DNA from: Diplodia intermedia
Lineage: Eukaryota > Ascomycota > Dothideomycetes > Botryosphaeriales > Botryosphaeriaceae
DNA: 64,000 nucleotides
Direction of reading: 5' to 3'
NCBI GenBank assembly: GCA_021495925.1
Contig: JAKEKT010000040.1
Location: forward strand, 1-64,000
The position numbers and the translations under genes are program-made. This document shows positions 11,596 through 21,993 of the stretch, in pieces. Each line of letters starts with the position of its first letter. Position 1 is the first letter of the stretch. The notes under the pieces are model-generated. The model searched no databases, was not told the origin of the DNA, and worked only from the letters and a program-made list of their open reading frames with translations.

Positions 11596-13084
11596 ATGGT
11601 GCTGCCAGTACTTACCGCCTTGGTTGCTTTCGCAAGCTTCGCGGCTGCTGAGTTTACCACAACAACATACACAACCGAGAATTGTTACACTAGCTATGAA
11701 CGCGTAGGATCCAATGTCACGTCGATCCCAACGTCGCGGAGTGTGAGCACGACAACCGGCCAAGGATTTGCGCGAGGAATCATCACCCCTATAGTGACGG
11801 TAACCCCGGCCATCAGCACTGAGACATCCACCTCGGTGACAACCAGCACCGTCAGCGTCTCCGCGAACAATGTTGCGACGACTGGTGTTCAGACTGTTAC
11901 TACAACATTTACGGCGTCTACGATCTTTACCTCAACATCCACCTTCACAAGCACCGTATCAGTCAACTCGACGACAACACAAACATCGACTTTTACGGTT
12001 TCGACCAACGCCGCCTTCACTCCGGTGGCAGCCGACCTTATAGCCGCGGCCCAAACTCCCAGCAAGCACAAGATCAAGAGATGGGGTCATCTCAACGCAC
12101 GCAACGCTTTCGACCGGATGCTACTCGAGATGCCCGTCGCGGCGCCAACCGGCAGGGGCGGCGGCAGAGGCGGCACAAAATGCATGTTTAGACATCCGCA
12201 AGCGGACCCGGCGGCACAAGAGACGGGAATCAGCCTCTACCCGGCCCTCTACCCGGTGTCGGTCAACTGCACCCAACTGGTGCGCGTCGACGTCGTCCGC
12301 TTCTACCCGCGCAAGGGCACCGTGACGTCGACCATCACGGCGCGCGCGTCCACGACGACGACGACGACGACGTCCACGGCCACGACTACGACCACGATCG
12401 GCTCCTCCGCGAGCTCGAGGGCCGCCGCCGCCGCGTCCACTTCCACGTCGTCGGTGACGACCGTCGTGTCGTCGACGACGACTTCGGTGGTATGTTTTCC
12501 TCCCCCTCACTTACCTCCTCCTTCTCCTCCGCAGCCAGATAAATTTATTGTGCCCCCCGCCTGCACATGGCGCTCGTGCTGACCCAACAACAACCAGTCC
12601 ACCACCTTCTCCACCCTCACCAACACCTTCACCGTCAACGCCCCCGCCTCGACCGCCTACGCCGCGTGCGCCGCCAACAACACCGTCAGCCGCGTCAACG
12701 GGCACCCCATCGCATCCGGCGCGCAGGACCTGCTCGTCTTCGCCGAAGCCACGAGCCCACGGGATTGCTGCGAGATGGTTCGTACCATCATCCCTTCTTC
12801 CCCCCTCCCTTCGTTTGTTTGTAGTCAAGGCTGACACGAAAGAAAACAAACAACAGTGCCAAATGACCACCAACTGCACGACGTCGGCCTACTACGACGC
12901 CACCGGCGACTGCATGCTCGGCGGCGGCGTGGGCCCGCGCGCGAACGAGTTCTGGACCACGGCCGTTGAGGACGACGACGTCTTCTTCGTCTCGAACGGG
13001 CCAGGCGCGCCGCTGGCGGGGAACTGGTTCTGGGGCGGGTTGCTGGATGATGATGGTGATTTTTCGCCTGCGCCTGCGCGGTAG
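11596..13084 (+). CDS. Secreted Thr/Ser-rich cell-surface protein with C-terminal Cys module
   Basis: Three exons (11596-12489, 12598-12777, 12857-13084), all phase 0, encode 433 residues. The ATG at 11596 begins a typical signal peptide (MVLPVLTALVAFASFAAA). The mature protein is dominated by Thr/Ser stretches expected to be heavily O-glycosylated, with a dibasic HKIKR near residue 160 that could be a Kex2-like cleavage site. A second Thr/Ser run ends exon 1. Exons 2 and 3 carry a compact Cys-bearing module: AYAACAANN, then DCCEMCQMTTNC across the junction and GDCML. The spacing resembles apple/PAN-like modules found at the C terminus of fungal wall proteins. No GPI signal is obvious at the end (DFSPAPAR). 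Likely wall-associated or secreted; precise role unknown. Confidence 0.8.
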
Positions 13085-13549
13085 AGCTGTCTGTGCGTGT
13101 TTTGGAAGGGGTTGGGGGGCGGTTTATTCTGCTGTTTTCTCGGTTGCGGTGGTGGTTAGGGGGGGAGAAGGAAGGAAGGTTGGGTGGGGGTTTCGAAATT
13201 TGCTTTTTTTCTCTCCTCCCCCTGTGGCGAGCGGGAGGATGAGTTCAGTGTTGTTTGCGGTCATGGCAAGCTTTGAAAATTTGAAAACTTGAACCTGGTC
13301 CACATGGCATTGCTTGAATTTGGTCACTCGCGTCATTTTTATCTCACAGGTGTGCATGAAGAGCCGGGAAAAAGTTTGGGTGAGGCAAGCCTCTTGTATT
13401 CCAACCTCACGGGTCGAGTATATATTTACAGGGGTTTTGTGTTAAAGAGTACATACAAAAAGAAGTGAGCCAAGATTATGTACCGATTAGGGGCGTCGAT
13501 CAAAGGCAGCCCGGGGGAGAAGAAGTGCCAACAAGTGTGGGCGAGACGC
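13085..13549. other. Convergent intergenic region
   Basis: 3' regions of the Thr-rich protein gene and the pectate lyase gene. T-rich and G-rich runs occur near 13130-13220. No ORF of interest. Confidence 0.5.
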
Positions 13550-14299
13550 TTAGCAAGAGGGGACGTCGTCGTAGACGCAGTGGTCGGAGGGGCCGGACGA
13601 GACCTTGGAGGGCTCCTCGTCGTTGTCGTTGGTGCCCTTGTACTCGACGCAGATCTCCTTGACCGAGGTGGCGCAGGTGTTGGTGAAGGTGGCGACGTCG
13701 CCGTAGTTGGAGTTGATGCCGGTGAGCGACTTGCCCGAGTAGGCCTTGACGTTGCTGACGTTGACGTTGCGCTGGCTGCCGTTCTGCTTGCAGTTGCCGC
13801 ACGAGCGGTACAGCTTGCCGAAGTCGACGACGGTGAAGCCGTCGATGGTGATGTCGCCGGCGCCGTTGTGCTGGAGGACCTTGTCCTCGGCGCCGGTGGC
13901 ACCGCCGCCGGTGACGGTGGCGTCGCCGTCGCCCTTGAAGGTGAGGGCGTCCTCGCACACGGCCGACCACCAGACGTTCTCGATGGTGCAGCTACCCAGG
14001 CAGTGGACACCCTCGATCTGGTCCTCGCCGATGATGACGTTCTTCAGGGTGGCGCCATCCTCGAGGAGGAAGACGGCGTCCTTGTTGCCGCCCTCCTTCT
14101 GGCCGCTGCAGGAAACACCACGGCCGTAGGTCTTGAGGCCACCGTCGAAGGTGCCGGAGACGGACTTGGCCTCGCTGAAGGTCTCAGAGCCCTGCGAGGC
14201 GGGGATGGGGAAGTCGGAGCGCTTGTGGTGCGAGGTGGAGGGGGCCGCCATGCCGGTGGCGGCGAGGAGGGAAAGGCCGAGGACGATCTTGGACTGCAT
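13550..14299 (-). CDS. Pectate lyase, polysaccharide lyase family 3 (secreted)
   Basis: Single-exon gene for 249 residues, the usual size for fungal PL3 enzymes, which cleave de-esterified polygalacturonate by Ca2+-dependent beta-elimination outside the cell. The signal peptide (MQSKIVLGLSLLAATGMAAP) is followed by a short propeptide ending at HHKR, a likely Kex2 site. The catalytic beta-helix is recognisable: FLLEDGATLKNVIIG, then GVHCLGSCTIENVWW, AVCEDALTFKG, VLQHNGAGDITIDGF and a Cys-rich LYRSCGNC. These are characteristic PL3 blocks. The frame is intact and about eight Cys are present as expected for disulphides. Expression is probably host- or pectin-induced, inferred from the family only. 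No clustered pectinase genes are nearby. Confidence 0.95.
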   Translation of the reverse strand: MQSKIVLGLSLLAATGMAAPSTSHHKRSDFPIPASQGSETFSEAKSVSGTFDGGLKTYGRGVSCSGQKEGGNKDAVFLLEDGATLKNVIIGEDQIEGVHCLGSCTIENVWWSAVCEDALTFKGDGDATVTGGGATGAEDKVLQHNGAGDITIDGFTVVDFGKLYRSCGNCKQNGSQRNVNVSNVKAYSGKSLTGINSNYGDVATFTNTCATSVKEICVEYKGTNDNDEEPSKVSSGPSDHCVYDDVPSC

Positions 14300-16161
14300 T
14301 TTGAATGATTGTTTGGTAACGAAGGTAGGGGATGATCACAGATCTATCCGAAGATTTGTTTGAAAAGAGTGGAAGTGAGGAAGGAAGTGAGAGACTTGGT
14401 GCTGGAGAAAGCATTCTGGAGCGACCGAACTGAGGCTTATATATCGATGTCGTCGCCTCAGTCCGGCGGGCGGAGAGTCTGGGCTCTGCCGTCCGAAAAC
14501 AATCTGGAAGGGGCCGGTGTGGGGACTCGTGGTTTGAAACCTCGTGTACAAGTTCGGGGGTAATATGGGCCCGTTAACTCCAGTAACGGCACTGCAAACA
14601 CTCGATTTGCATAGCGAGTCATTGGCCGTACAGTGGTACCGCTTGTAGGCTTCAAAACGGCCTTGTAGAGGGCCGCAGGCGTTCAGTGATGGTGTTGACG
14701 CGGCCCATCGTGCCAATCCTCTCAGGCGTCCTGGATCTGAAGAACCATGAAAACAACCTTAACCAGCTCCTGGTGTCGTGCAACAAGAGCGGCAAGTGAT
14801 AGTCGCTCGACGAGCCGGCAGTGTCTCACACCGTTGATGAGCGGGGTTGGTGGACCAGCGAGCGCCGTCAAATTGGCAGGGGGCGCCGCTCCATGTCACA
14901 ATGTTCTTGGCAGTCAGCTAAGAGTGCAGAGCGCCGGACTTGGCTTTCTTGGCAGCCGGCGGCGGGCCTGGTCGTTTGAAACGCGCACTGTTAGCCAAGC
15001 CTCCCTCCTTCGGTCCGACATTCCACTCCCGTCGGCTTGGCCGCCGATCGTAGCCCTCCACGTACTACCTGCGTTCAACAACAGTCCACCCGTCTCAGCC
15101 ATTGTTTCCGGACGCCCTCGCCTAACGCTGCGGCGGCTCTAGCCAGGCCAGGAATCTGCCGTGAGCCGCATCCCAACACAGATCCTTCAAGCCGGGGTCG
15201 AATCGTGGCGGCATGGCAATCGGAGCTTCCCCTGACATCCCACTTTTTCGGCTTCACTCGCCTAAGCCATGTATACAAAGACGCTCGTGGGCATGATTGA
15301 TGGGATGCCTGACCATCTGTGCGTTTATGTTTACAGCGTGGCGATGGGATTCTGGCCGCACTCATGTCCCGCTGCACGCCCCGCTAGGCTTGTCACAATC
15401 AAGAGTTCAGGAAAATTGATTCGAAAGGGGGGGCTGGTCTATCAGCTCCTCGTCGAGTGCCAACAGCGACAGATAGAGTGGGCTGGGCAAGCGCCGGGGG
15501 TTGTGTTTGTCGCCACCGATCCCGTCCCGTGGGGGCGAATCGGCAATTGTGCGGACAGTTCGGCCAGAGGCTGAGGTCCAGATTCAGATCCTAAATTGGG
15601 CATGGCAGGCATTAGCCGAAGCACCTCTTTCGTCAGGAAAGGCGGATGTGGATCCGTGTCACAGCAGTTGGCTGATCCGGCGGAAACAAACACTGCTGTT
15701 CTCGCGTGAGCTCCATCACTTGATACCGCGTTGCCCCTTTACCAGCAGTTCGTGATCACCGCCCATTCTCGACGCTTCATTCCGTTGCTGATTTGCAGGA
15801 ATTATCATTTCCGAGCGCAACGCCTAGCCCTAGGAATCGCGCTCAAAAGTTCGCATGGTGTGTTGCAACACCGACATCAGGCTTACAAAGATCCCACTAC
15901 CACGTTACTAAGGAATCTGTCTCAATGTGTCTTGACTCTTCACGGACATGATGCTCCCATCTACGTCGCGATATCTTCAACTGACCGCCCAGAAGAGTGT
16001 GGCGTCTTGCGTGGGGCACAGGAGGGCAATACACCGTGCTAACGGCAAACGGAACCCGCGGAAATAGAGGGAATAACGTGCATCCTTGGTATCACTTTCT
16101 CCATGCAGATGAGCTGTCATTCTGGAACTCAAGGCCTCCCGTTCAACTATCAGTTACGAGA
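14300..16161. other. Intergenic region
   Basis: Upstream of the pectate lyase (minus strand) and downstream of the P450 (minus strand). Normal GC content. Overlapping short ORFs (for instance 14747-15142 and 15075-15377) look random. No repeat or RNA gene seen. Confidence 0.45.
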
Positions 16162-16603
16162 TCACACCGCACGGCACTTACCCACTCCCTCCCTGGCCCT
16201 CCGTCGAAGCCGGACGAAGAAATCCCTCTGCTTGACAAACCACGCGTTGTGAATCGTCCACTCCCTCTCCGGCCGCACAAGCTCAAGCTGCCCACCCACT
16301 CCATCAGCTCACAACCAACCACGCAAGCAAAGACAACAGGGAGGTCGACGACAACATACCTCAAAGTTCAACAGCACCGCCGGCACCAGCTTGTAAATCT
16401 CAAGCAAGCTGACATTCTTCCCGACGCACGTCCTCGCGCCCGCCCCGAACGCAAACAGGCAATTCCTCATCTCCGCCCTCCGCGCCACCGACCCCTCGAG
16501 CCACCGCTCCGGCCGGAACGCATCCACGTCGGCGCCGAACACGTCCGCCTCGCGGTGCAGCGCCCACGCACTGCACCCCACGATGGTGCCGGCGGGCAGG
16601 AAG

Positions 16604-16640
<37 letters not shown>

Positions 16641-18109
16641 ACGAAAGCGTGACGCCTCCCCCCGGCACCACGCGCTCCAGCGGCAGGCCGGCGGCCGGGT
16701 GCACGCGCAGCGCCTCGTTGACGACGGCGCCCAGGTACGGCAGGTCGCGCACGTCGCTCCAGCGCAGCGATGCCCATTCATCGTCGCCGTCGCCGTCGCC
16801 ATCGCCGTCGTCGCCAACCCCCTCCTCTCCCAACACCTCCTTGTTTCTGCTCCTCCCCTCCGCCGCCGCCGTCAGCTCCGCCATCAGCTTGCCCATCGCC
16901 TCCGGCCGCCGCAGCAGGTGGTAGAAGACGGCGCGCAGCGAGATGGCCGTCGTGTCCGACCCGGCGAACATGTTGGCCACGGTCAGGGCGAGCACGCGCT
17001 CCGGGCCGATGAAGGCCGGGTCTTTGCGGTGGGCGGCGCGGAAGCGCGAGAGGAAGTCTTGCTGTTTTGGTTGTTGCTGCTGCTGCTGCTGTTTATCAGT
17101 GTTGTTGTTGTCTTTTCCCTCCCCGACATCGTCGTTGCTTTCGGCCATGCGCTTCTTGGCGAATTCGACGACGGGGGTGTTGGAGTGGGAGTAGCCGTGC
17201 TTGCTCTTCCACAGCCGGAAAGGGTTTTTGAGGAAGACGCGGTCGAGGATGGGCATCTGGCCGATCTGAGAGGGGGGGTTGTCGCGTTGCTTGTTTAGCT
17301 TCGTTTGCTTGCGTTGGGATGGATGTTTGCATCAAAGGTAGGGACGACACGTGTTGGAGCTTTAATGAAGACACTGCTTACCACGGCCACGTAGTCCAGC
17401 AACCGCTCCAGATCGCGGATGATGCCGTCGACATCCTCGCCGCGGTCGACGAAGCCCAGCCGTTTCGAGTAAGTCAGCTCGCCGATGACGTCGAACGAGT
17501 AGTACTGCAGCCACTTGCCGAAGTCGCACACGACCTGGTTGTCGGCATACCGTCTCGCGAGCTGCGCCAGGAACGCCGCCGTCGTCGAGTCCACCAGCGG
17601 CTCGTACTGCACGATGGTGCTCATGGCGTAGGCGTTGGACACGGCGCGGCGGAGCTTGGCGTGGAAGGCCTCGTCGGTGGTGCTGAACATAGTGTACAGC
17701 GGGCGGCCTTTGGCGACGGTTTGCTGGACGGGGTAGAAGTCGGACTGATGCTGCGTCAGCGCCGCGAGTGGCTGGATGGTGAGTACGCGGTGAGGCTTGC
17801 CTTGACGAAGCCGGCGTTGAGGGCGTATATCTGCTTCGCTGCTTGGGTGTCTGAGACGATGACCGTGTTCGGCCCAATGCGCACGAGCTTGCCGTGTTTG
17901 TCGTGCAGTCGGATGTGCACCGCCTCCGGTCGTCGCTTCCACACTATCCAAAGCCGCCAGAGGTCGGTGAAGGCTGCCAAGAAAGGTCCTGGGATGTGGT
18001 TGATGCCGTTGCCATATTTGTTGTGTAACAGCCGGACAACAACCCCAGCAACGCAGAGCTTGATAAGTAATGGGAAGGTAAGCGCGTCGTAGAGGCGGTC
18101 GAGCAACAT
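16162..18109 (-). CDS. Cytochrome P450 monooxygenase, pisatin demethylase-like
   Basis: Four exons (18109-17801, 17744-17382, 17265-16360, 16287-16162), all phase 0, give 567 residues. An N-terminal anchor (FPLLIKLCVAGVVVRLL) places it in the ER membrane, followed by NHIPGPF. P450 signatures are complete: I-helix MFAGSDTTAISL, K-helix EALRVHP, and heme loop FAFGAGARTCVGKN with the axial Cys. The overall pattern (KYGNGINHIPGPF, then FVKSDFYPV) resembles fungal pisatin demethylase-type P450s; substrate unknown. Intron 1 appears to be a GC-AG intron (AAG then GCAAGC), which restores the expected FVK-SDFY junction. Two low-complexity inserts are odd: a poly-Gln run before the I-helix and about eleven Gly after the K-helix, from a GCC-repeat tract near 16608-16637. 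The last exon ends at a TGA; a GTAAGT just before it could allow another exon. No biosynthetic cluster partners adjoin it. Confidence 0.9.
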
Positions 18110-18524
18110 GATTACCCCAGACTGTCACTACGTAAACTCTACGCTCATTTTCTGGTGGAGAGCTCTTTTTGAGTCGGCCAGCTCGGCACCCCCGCATCTG
18201 ATGTGGTTGTATAGCCGCGCTAATTCCGCCTTCATTCCGCACAAACGGTGTCTGGATCGACGGTAAGTGTGGGTGCTATTGTCAATGTGGGGTCCTAACT
18301 GCATTCCGAGGTCGCCGGGGGTGAATCTGCCCCTTATCAGCGCGGAACCTTTCTTTCTCAGCTTCGGATGATGCTTTGTAAGTGGCTTGCATTCCTTCCG
18401 TTTTTCTTAGTTCTTCCCCTAGCATTTCATTGAGTCAAATGCTTCGCGGTCGGCGATTTGCCACCCATCGTCTCGCAGATCACTGGTACTACCCGACGAT
18501 ACTTCTTACCGTTTCGTCATCACT
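18110..18524. other. P450 upstream region
   Basis: Promoter side of the P450 gene, of normal composition until about 18520, where it changes abruptly into AT-rich RIP-like sequence. No gene. Confidence 0.5.
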
Positions 18525-19111
18525 TTTTCTTAGCTAATAAATGACTTCGAGCTTCACCTATAGGGCTTTGCTTTAAGCACCCTATAATAAAAGAGAGTAA
18601 AGCTAATAATAGCTTATATATCTTCTAAAGTTAATATACACCGCTATATCTAAAACGCCTGAAGTCTACTAAGATCGAACGAATAATTTAAGCCCGAGCT
18701 AGAAGATTATCTTTCTATAGCCGCCCGCTTTTAAAAGCTATATATTTATAATCGACTTTAAATCCCTTTAAAAGTAGCTTATAATATCTATAGTTAATAT
18801 CGCCGGGTCTCTCGAACGCGTTAGAGGTCCGTTAGTAAAACGTATAAACGAAGCGAAATATAATAGCGAAGAGAAAAATTACGAGCGAAAAGAAATAGCT
18901 ATAATACGAAGACGAGATAATATAAGCGAAGTATATTTTCGTAACGCTATAAATAGAGCGAAAAGATAAAATTAGTTCTAACGACTTAATATAGTACGTA
19001 CTATTAACTTTTTCTATCTAGACCTATAAAGTAATAGCGTTTTTTAATAATAAACTCTAAATAACGTAGATCTAAGCTATAGACCCTACTAGAATTTATA
19101 ATAAAGAGAGG
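18525..19111. repeat. AT-rich RIP-like flank, unidentified repeat
   Basis: About 590 bases of TpA-rich sequence almost lacking CpA and TpG while retaining CpG, the same signature as the adjoining retrotransposon but outside its LTR. It shares no visible similarity with the LTR or with the element interior. It may be a fragment of another RIP-mutated repeat into which the copia element inserted, or unique DNA mutated by spread of RIP. The first explanation fits better, because no comparable spread occurs on the right side. Confidence 0.55.
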
Positions 19112-19116
19112 GTCTC
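19112..19116. repeat. 5-bp target-site duplication (left)
   Basis: GTCTC immediately precedes the left LTR; the same five bases occur at 31329-31333 directly after the right LTR. Five bases is the usual duplication for Ty1/copia integrases. Confidence 0.75.
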
Positions 19117-19314
19117 TATTAGTATCTCTATACGACTCTATCGATAAGTAGATATAATATCTACTTAGTTAGCTCGATTTACTACTTCTTACGATAGATA
19201 GTCTATTACGAAACGCTATTAACCTCTTATTTAATAGCTTAAATTACTACTATATAAGTAGCTTAGATAGCTTCTTAATTTAGTAGTAATTATTCGTACG
19301 CTTAGTATTTTATA
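19117..19314 (+). repeat. Left LTR of the copia element
   Basis: Aligns along its whole length with the right LTR at 31131-31328 and the partial second copy at 61729-61925. Heavily RIP-mutated: the terminal TG has become TA and the terminal CA has become TA. It is followed directly by GATTATAAGC at the expected primer-binding position. Confidence 0.88.
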
Positions 19315-21993
19315 GATTATAAGCTCTCTTTAAACTTCTATTCTTTATTCTTTATTATTTATATCTATACGATTTACGTCGTTATTTAAGAAGTAGCCGT
19401 AGCGCTAGTTCTAATTAGATAGTCTATAATATTATTATAAAGTTATATAAAGATATCTCTATAAATAATATATCTATAAGTATTTCTTCGTTCTAATTAA
19501 TAATAATCTAAGCGATAATACTCTTAGCTAGTTAACTTAACGTCTTCTAAATCTAAGATAATTTAGTATAGCTACTAAAGATATTATTTACTTTTACTAG
19601 TCTAGAAAACTATCTTTTCTAGTATAATAAGCTTCTTATCGTTACGCGTATCTAAGATCTTATTATATAGCTTAAGTATAAGCTACTTTCTATTAATATC
19701 TATAATAAGAGATAATAAATCTACTAGATAATACTCTAAGAGAAGATAATATAGCTATTATATAAAAGCGTCGTACTAGATATCTATAATCTTATCGCGA
19801 GAGATAACGAGTTACTCTATATAATCTTTATAAAGATTAAAATATTTATAAGTATCTAAAGATCTCTTAATTTATAGTAGTAAGCGTTTAATCTATTTAG
19901 AAAGAACGTTAAGCTAGATACGTCTATAAAGAACTATATTCTTATCTTTTAAAATAAATTACGTTATTTAGAGAATTAGAGTATTAAGATATTTAAGAGC
20001 TTTATTCTTTTATATCTTCTATATACTATAAATAGAACTTAATAAGCTTCTTAGCGATAGCTTACTACTTATAACTAGTAGTAGTATATATTACTATAGA
20101 TCTATTTAAACTCTATAGACCTTATATAAGAAATTATATAGTAATTTATTTATATATAAGAAGACCTCTTATATTAGATTTATTCTATTATATCTATATC
20201 TAGTAATAATAATAAGTAAAATAAGATCGCTAAGAATATCTCTAAGAGATTATCTTTTAATATCTCTTATCTATACTATAAGAAGATAGATTATTAGAGT
20301 AATAACTACTAGACTAAATATTCTAATTTACGTTCTAAATAGCTTAAAAAGAAGAAGAAATCTAAGATAATTAAAAATATTAACTTTACTAGAATAATAA
20401 AGATTATCTCTATAGCTTTTTACTAGACGATACTTATCTAGAATATTACTAAAAATTAGATTCTTAATTCTAGCGTAATAATATATATAATATATAATCT
20501 TTTACTTCTCTATAATACTAGAGATATTAATTTATTTATATAAGATCTTATAGACTTTATAAAGATATCTAAGATCGATATTATTAAGATATTATATTAG
20601 CTAAGTATAGACTAGATAACTCGTCTAGTATTAAATAAAATATTATACGTATCTTTAATATTATATAATCTTATATCGCTCTCTCGTCTACGCCGCTATA
20701 ACGTCTAAATAAATACTATAAGCGATAAGCTACTTAATTAAAATAATTATAAGATCGTTTAGACTTCTATATAGTAAGACTTATACGTTCTTCGCTAGTA
20801 TAATCTAGTAATATCTATAGATATTATAATATCTATAACGGCTATAATAGCTACGCCGTAGTAGATCTTATTATAGGTCTTAGAATAATCTATAGTAGCG
20901 GCTCTTATTACTTACTACTTAATAAAGTAAGTCTTACTAGAGAACTAGTATTATTTAATAAATTATATAAATAAGAAGATACTTCTTAAGCTTTCTAAGC
21001 TTATAAAAGAGTATATCTTAATAATATATAAGCTTAATCTATACTATATATATCTTATAAGTAATCTCTCGCGAGTATCTATATTTTATAAATATAAGTA
21101 AGCTTCTTACTCGTTTTAACGATTATTTCTTAACTTTTTTAGTATAGAACTACGCGAGTTAAATAAAGAATTATTCGTTCTATTAATAATTAATAATTAT
21201 TTATAATATTATTAGATTCTCTTTATTAATAAGAGCTACGTAATACTTCTAGTATAAAACGCCTAGCTTCTTAAATAATAGCGAGAGTACTAGAAGATTA
21301 CTATTATATATATATATATTAATAACGATTCTTCTTAGATATCGCTAGCTAAAGAGCTTATCTAGTAGAATATTAAAATTAAATAAACTATCTTTTACTA
21401 TCTCTAGTAGAATAATATATCTAAAAGAAAAGTATATATAGTTATAAAATACGCGTAAATACTTCTTTATAAGATTTACTTTACGCTTATTAAGCGTTTA
21501 GAACTTAAGCTAAAGTAGTAGAGGTTTCTATAGCTAAAGACGATACGCTATTAAGTATACGTCTATAATAAAACTCTAATACGCGCGAATAAAGATATAA
21601 GAATATTATATAAGCTTCTCTATAAGAAAAAGTCTTATATAGATAATCTTTATCTATTTAGAGTAGTTACTTATATATACGTATTTTTAAATACGCGTAT
21701 AGTAGATATATATTTACTAAAGCGTTTATAGAAGATAGCTTCTCGCGTCTAAATAAAGCTCTTTATAAGCTATAAGAAAGAGATAATTTAGCGTATATAT
21801 TTACTATAGTAGAAATATATTAAACGTATATATAGTACTTATATCTTAATAATAGATCTCTTAGAAGAATAATTATCTTTAATAAATAATCTCGCTCTCG
21901 ATATTTCTCTTATAGTAGTATTTAATAAGATATATAATATAACTTTATATAGTTCTACGCTTTCGCTAGTACTAGCGAACGCGTTTAATAAAT

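Noticed and set aside
15170..15200. B-box-like GGTCGAATC considered as a tRNA
   Set aside because: No acceptor or anticodon stem can be folded around it.
13550..18109. Pectate lyase and P450 considered as part of a metabolic gene cluster
   Set aside because: No synthase, regulator or transporter lies between or beside them, and nearly 2 kb of plain intergenic DNA separates them.
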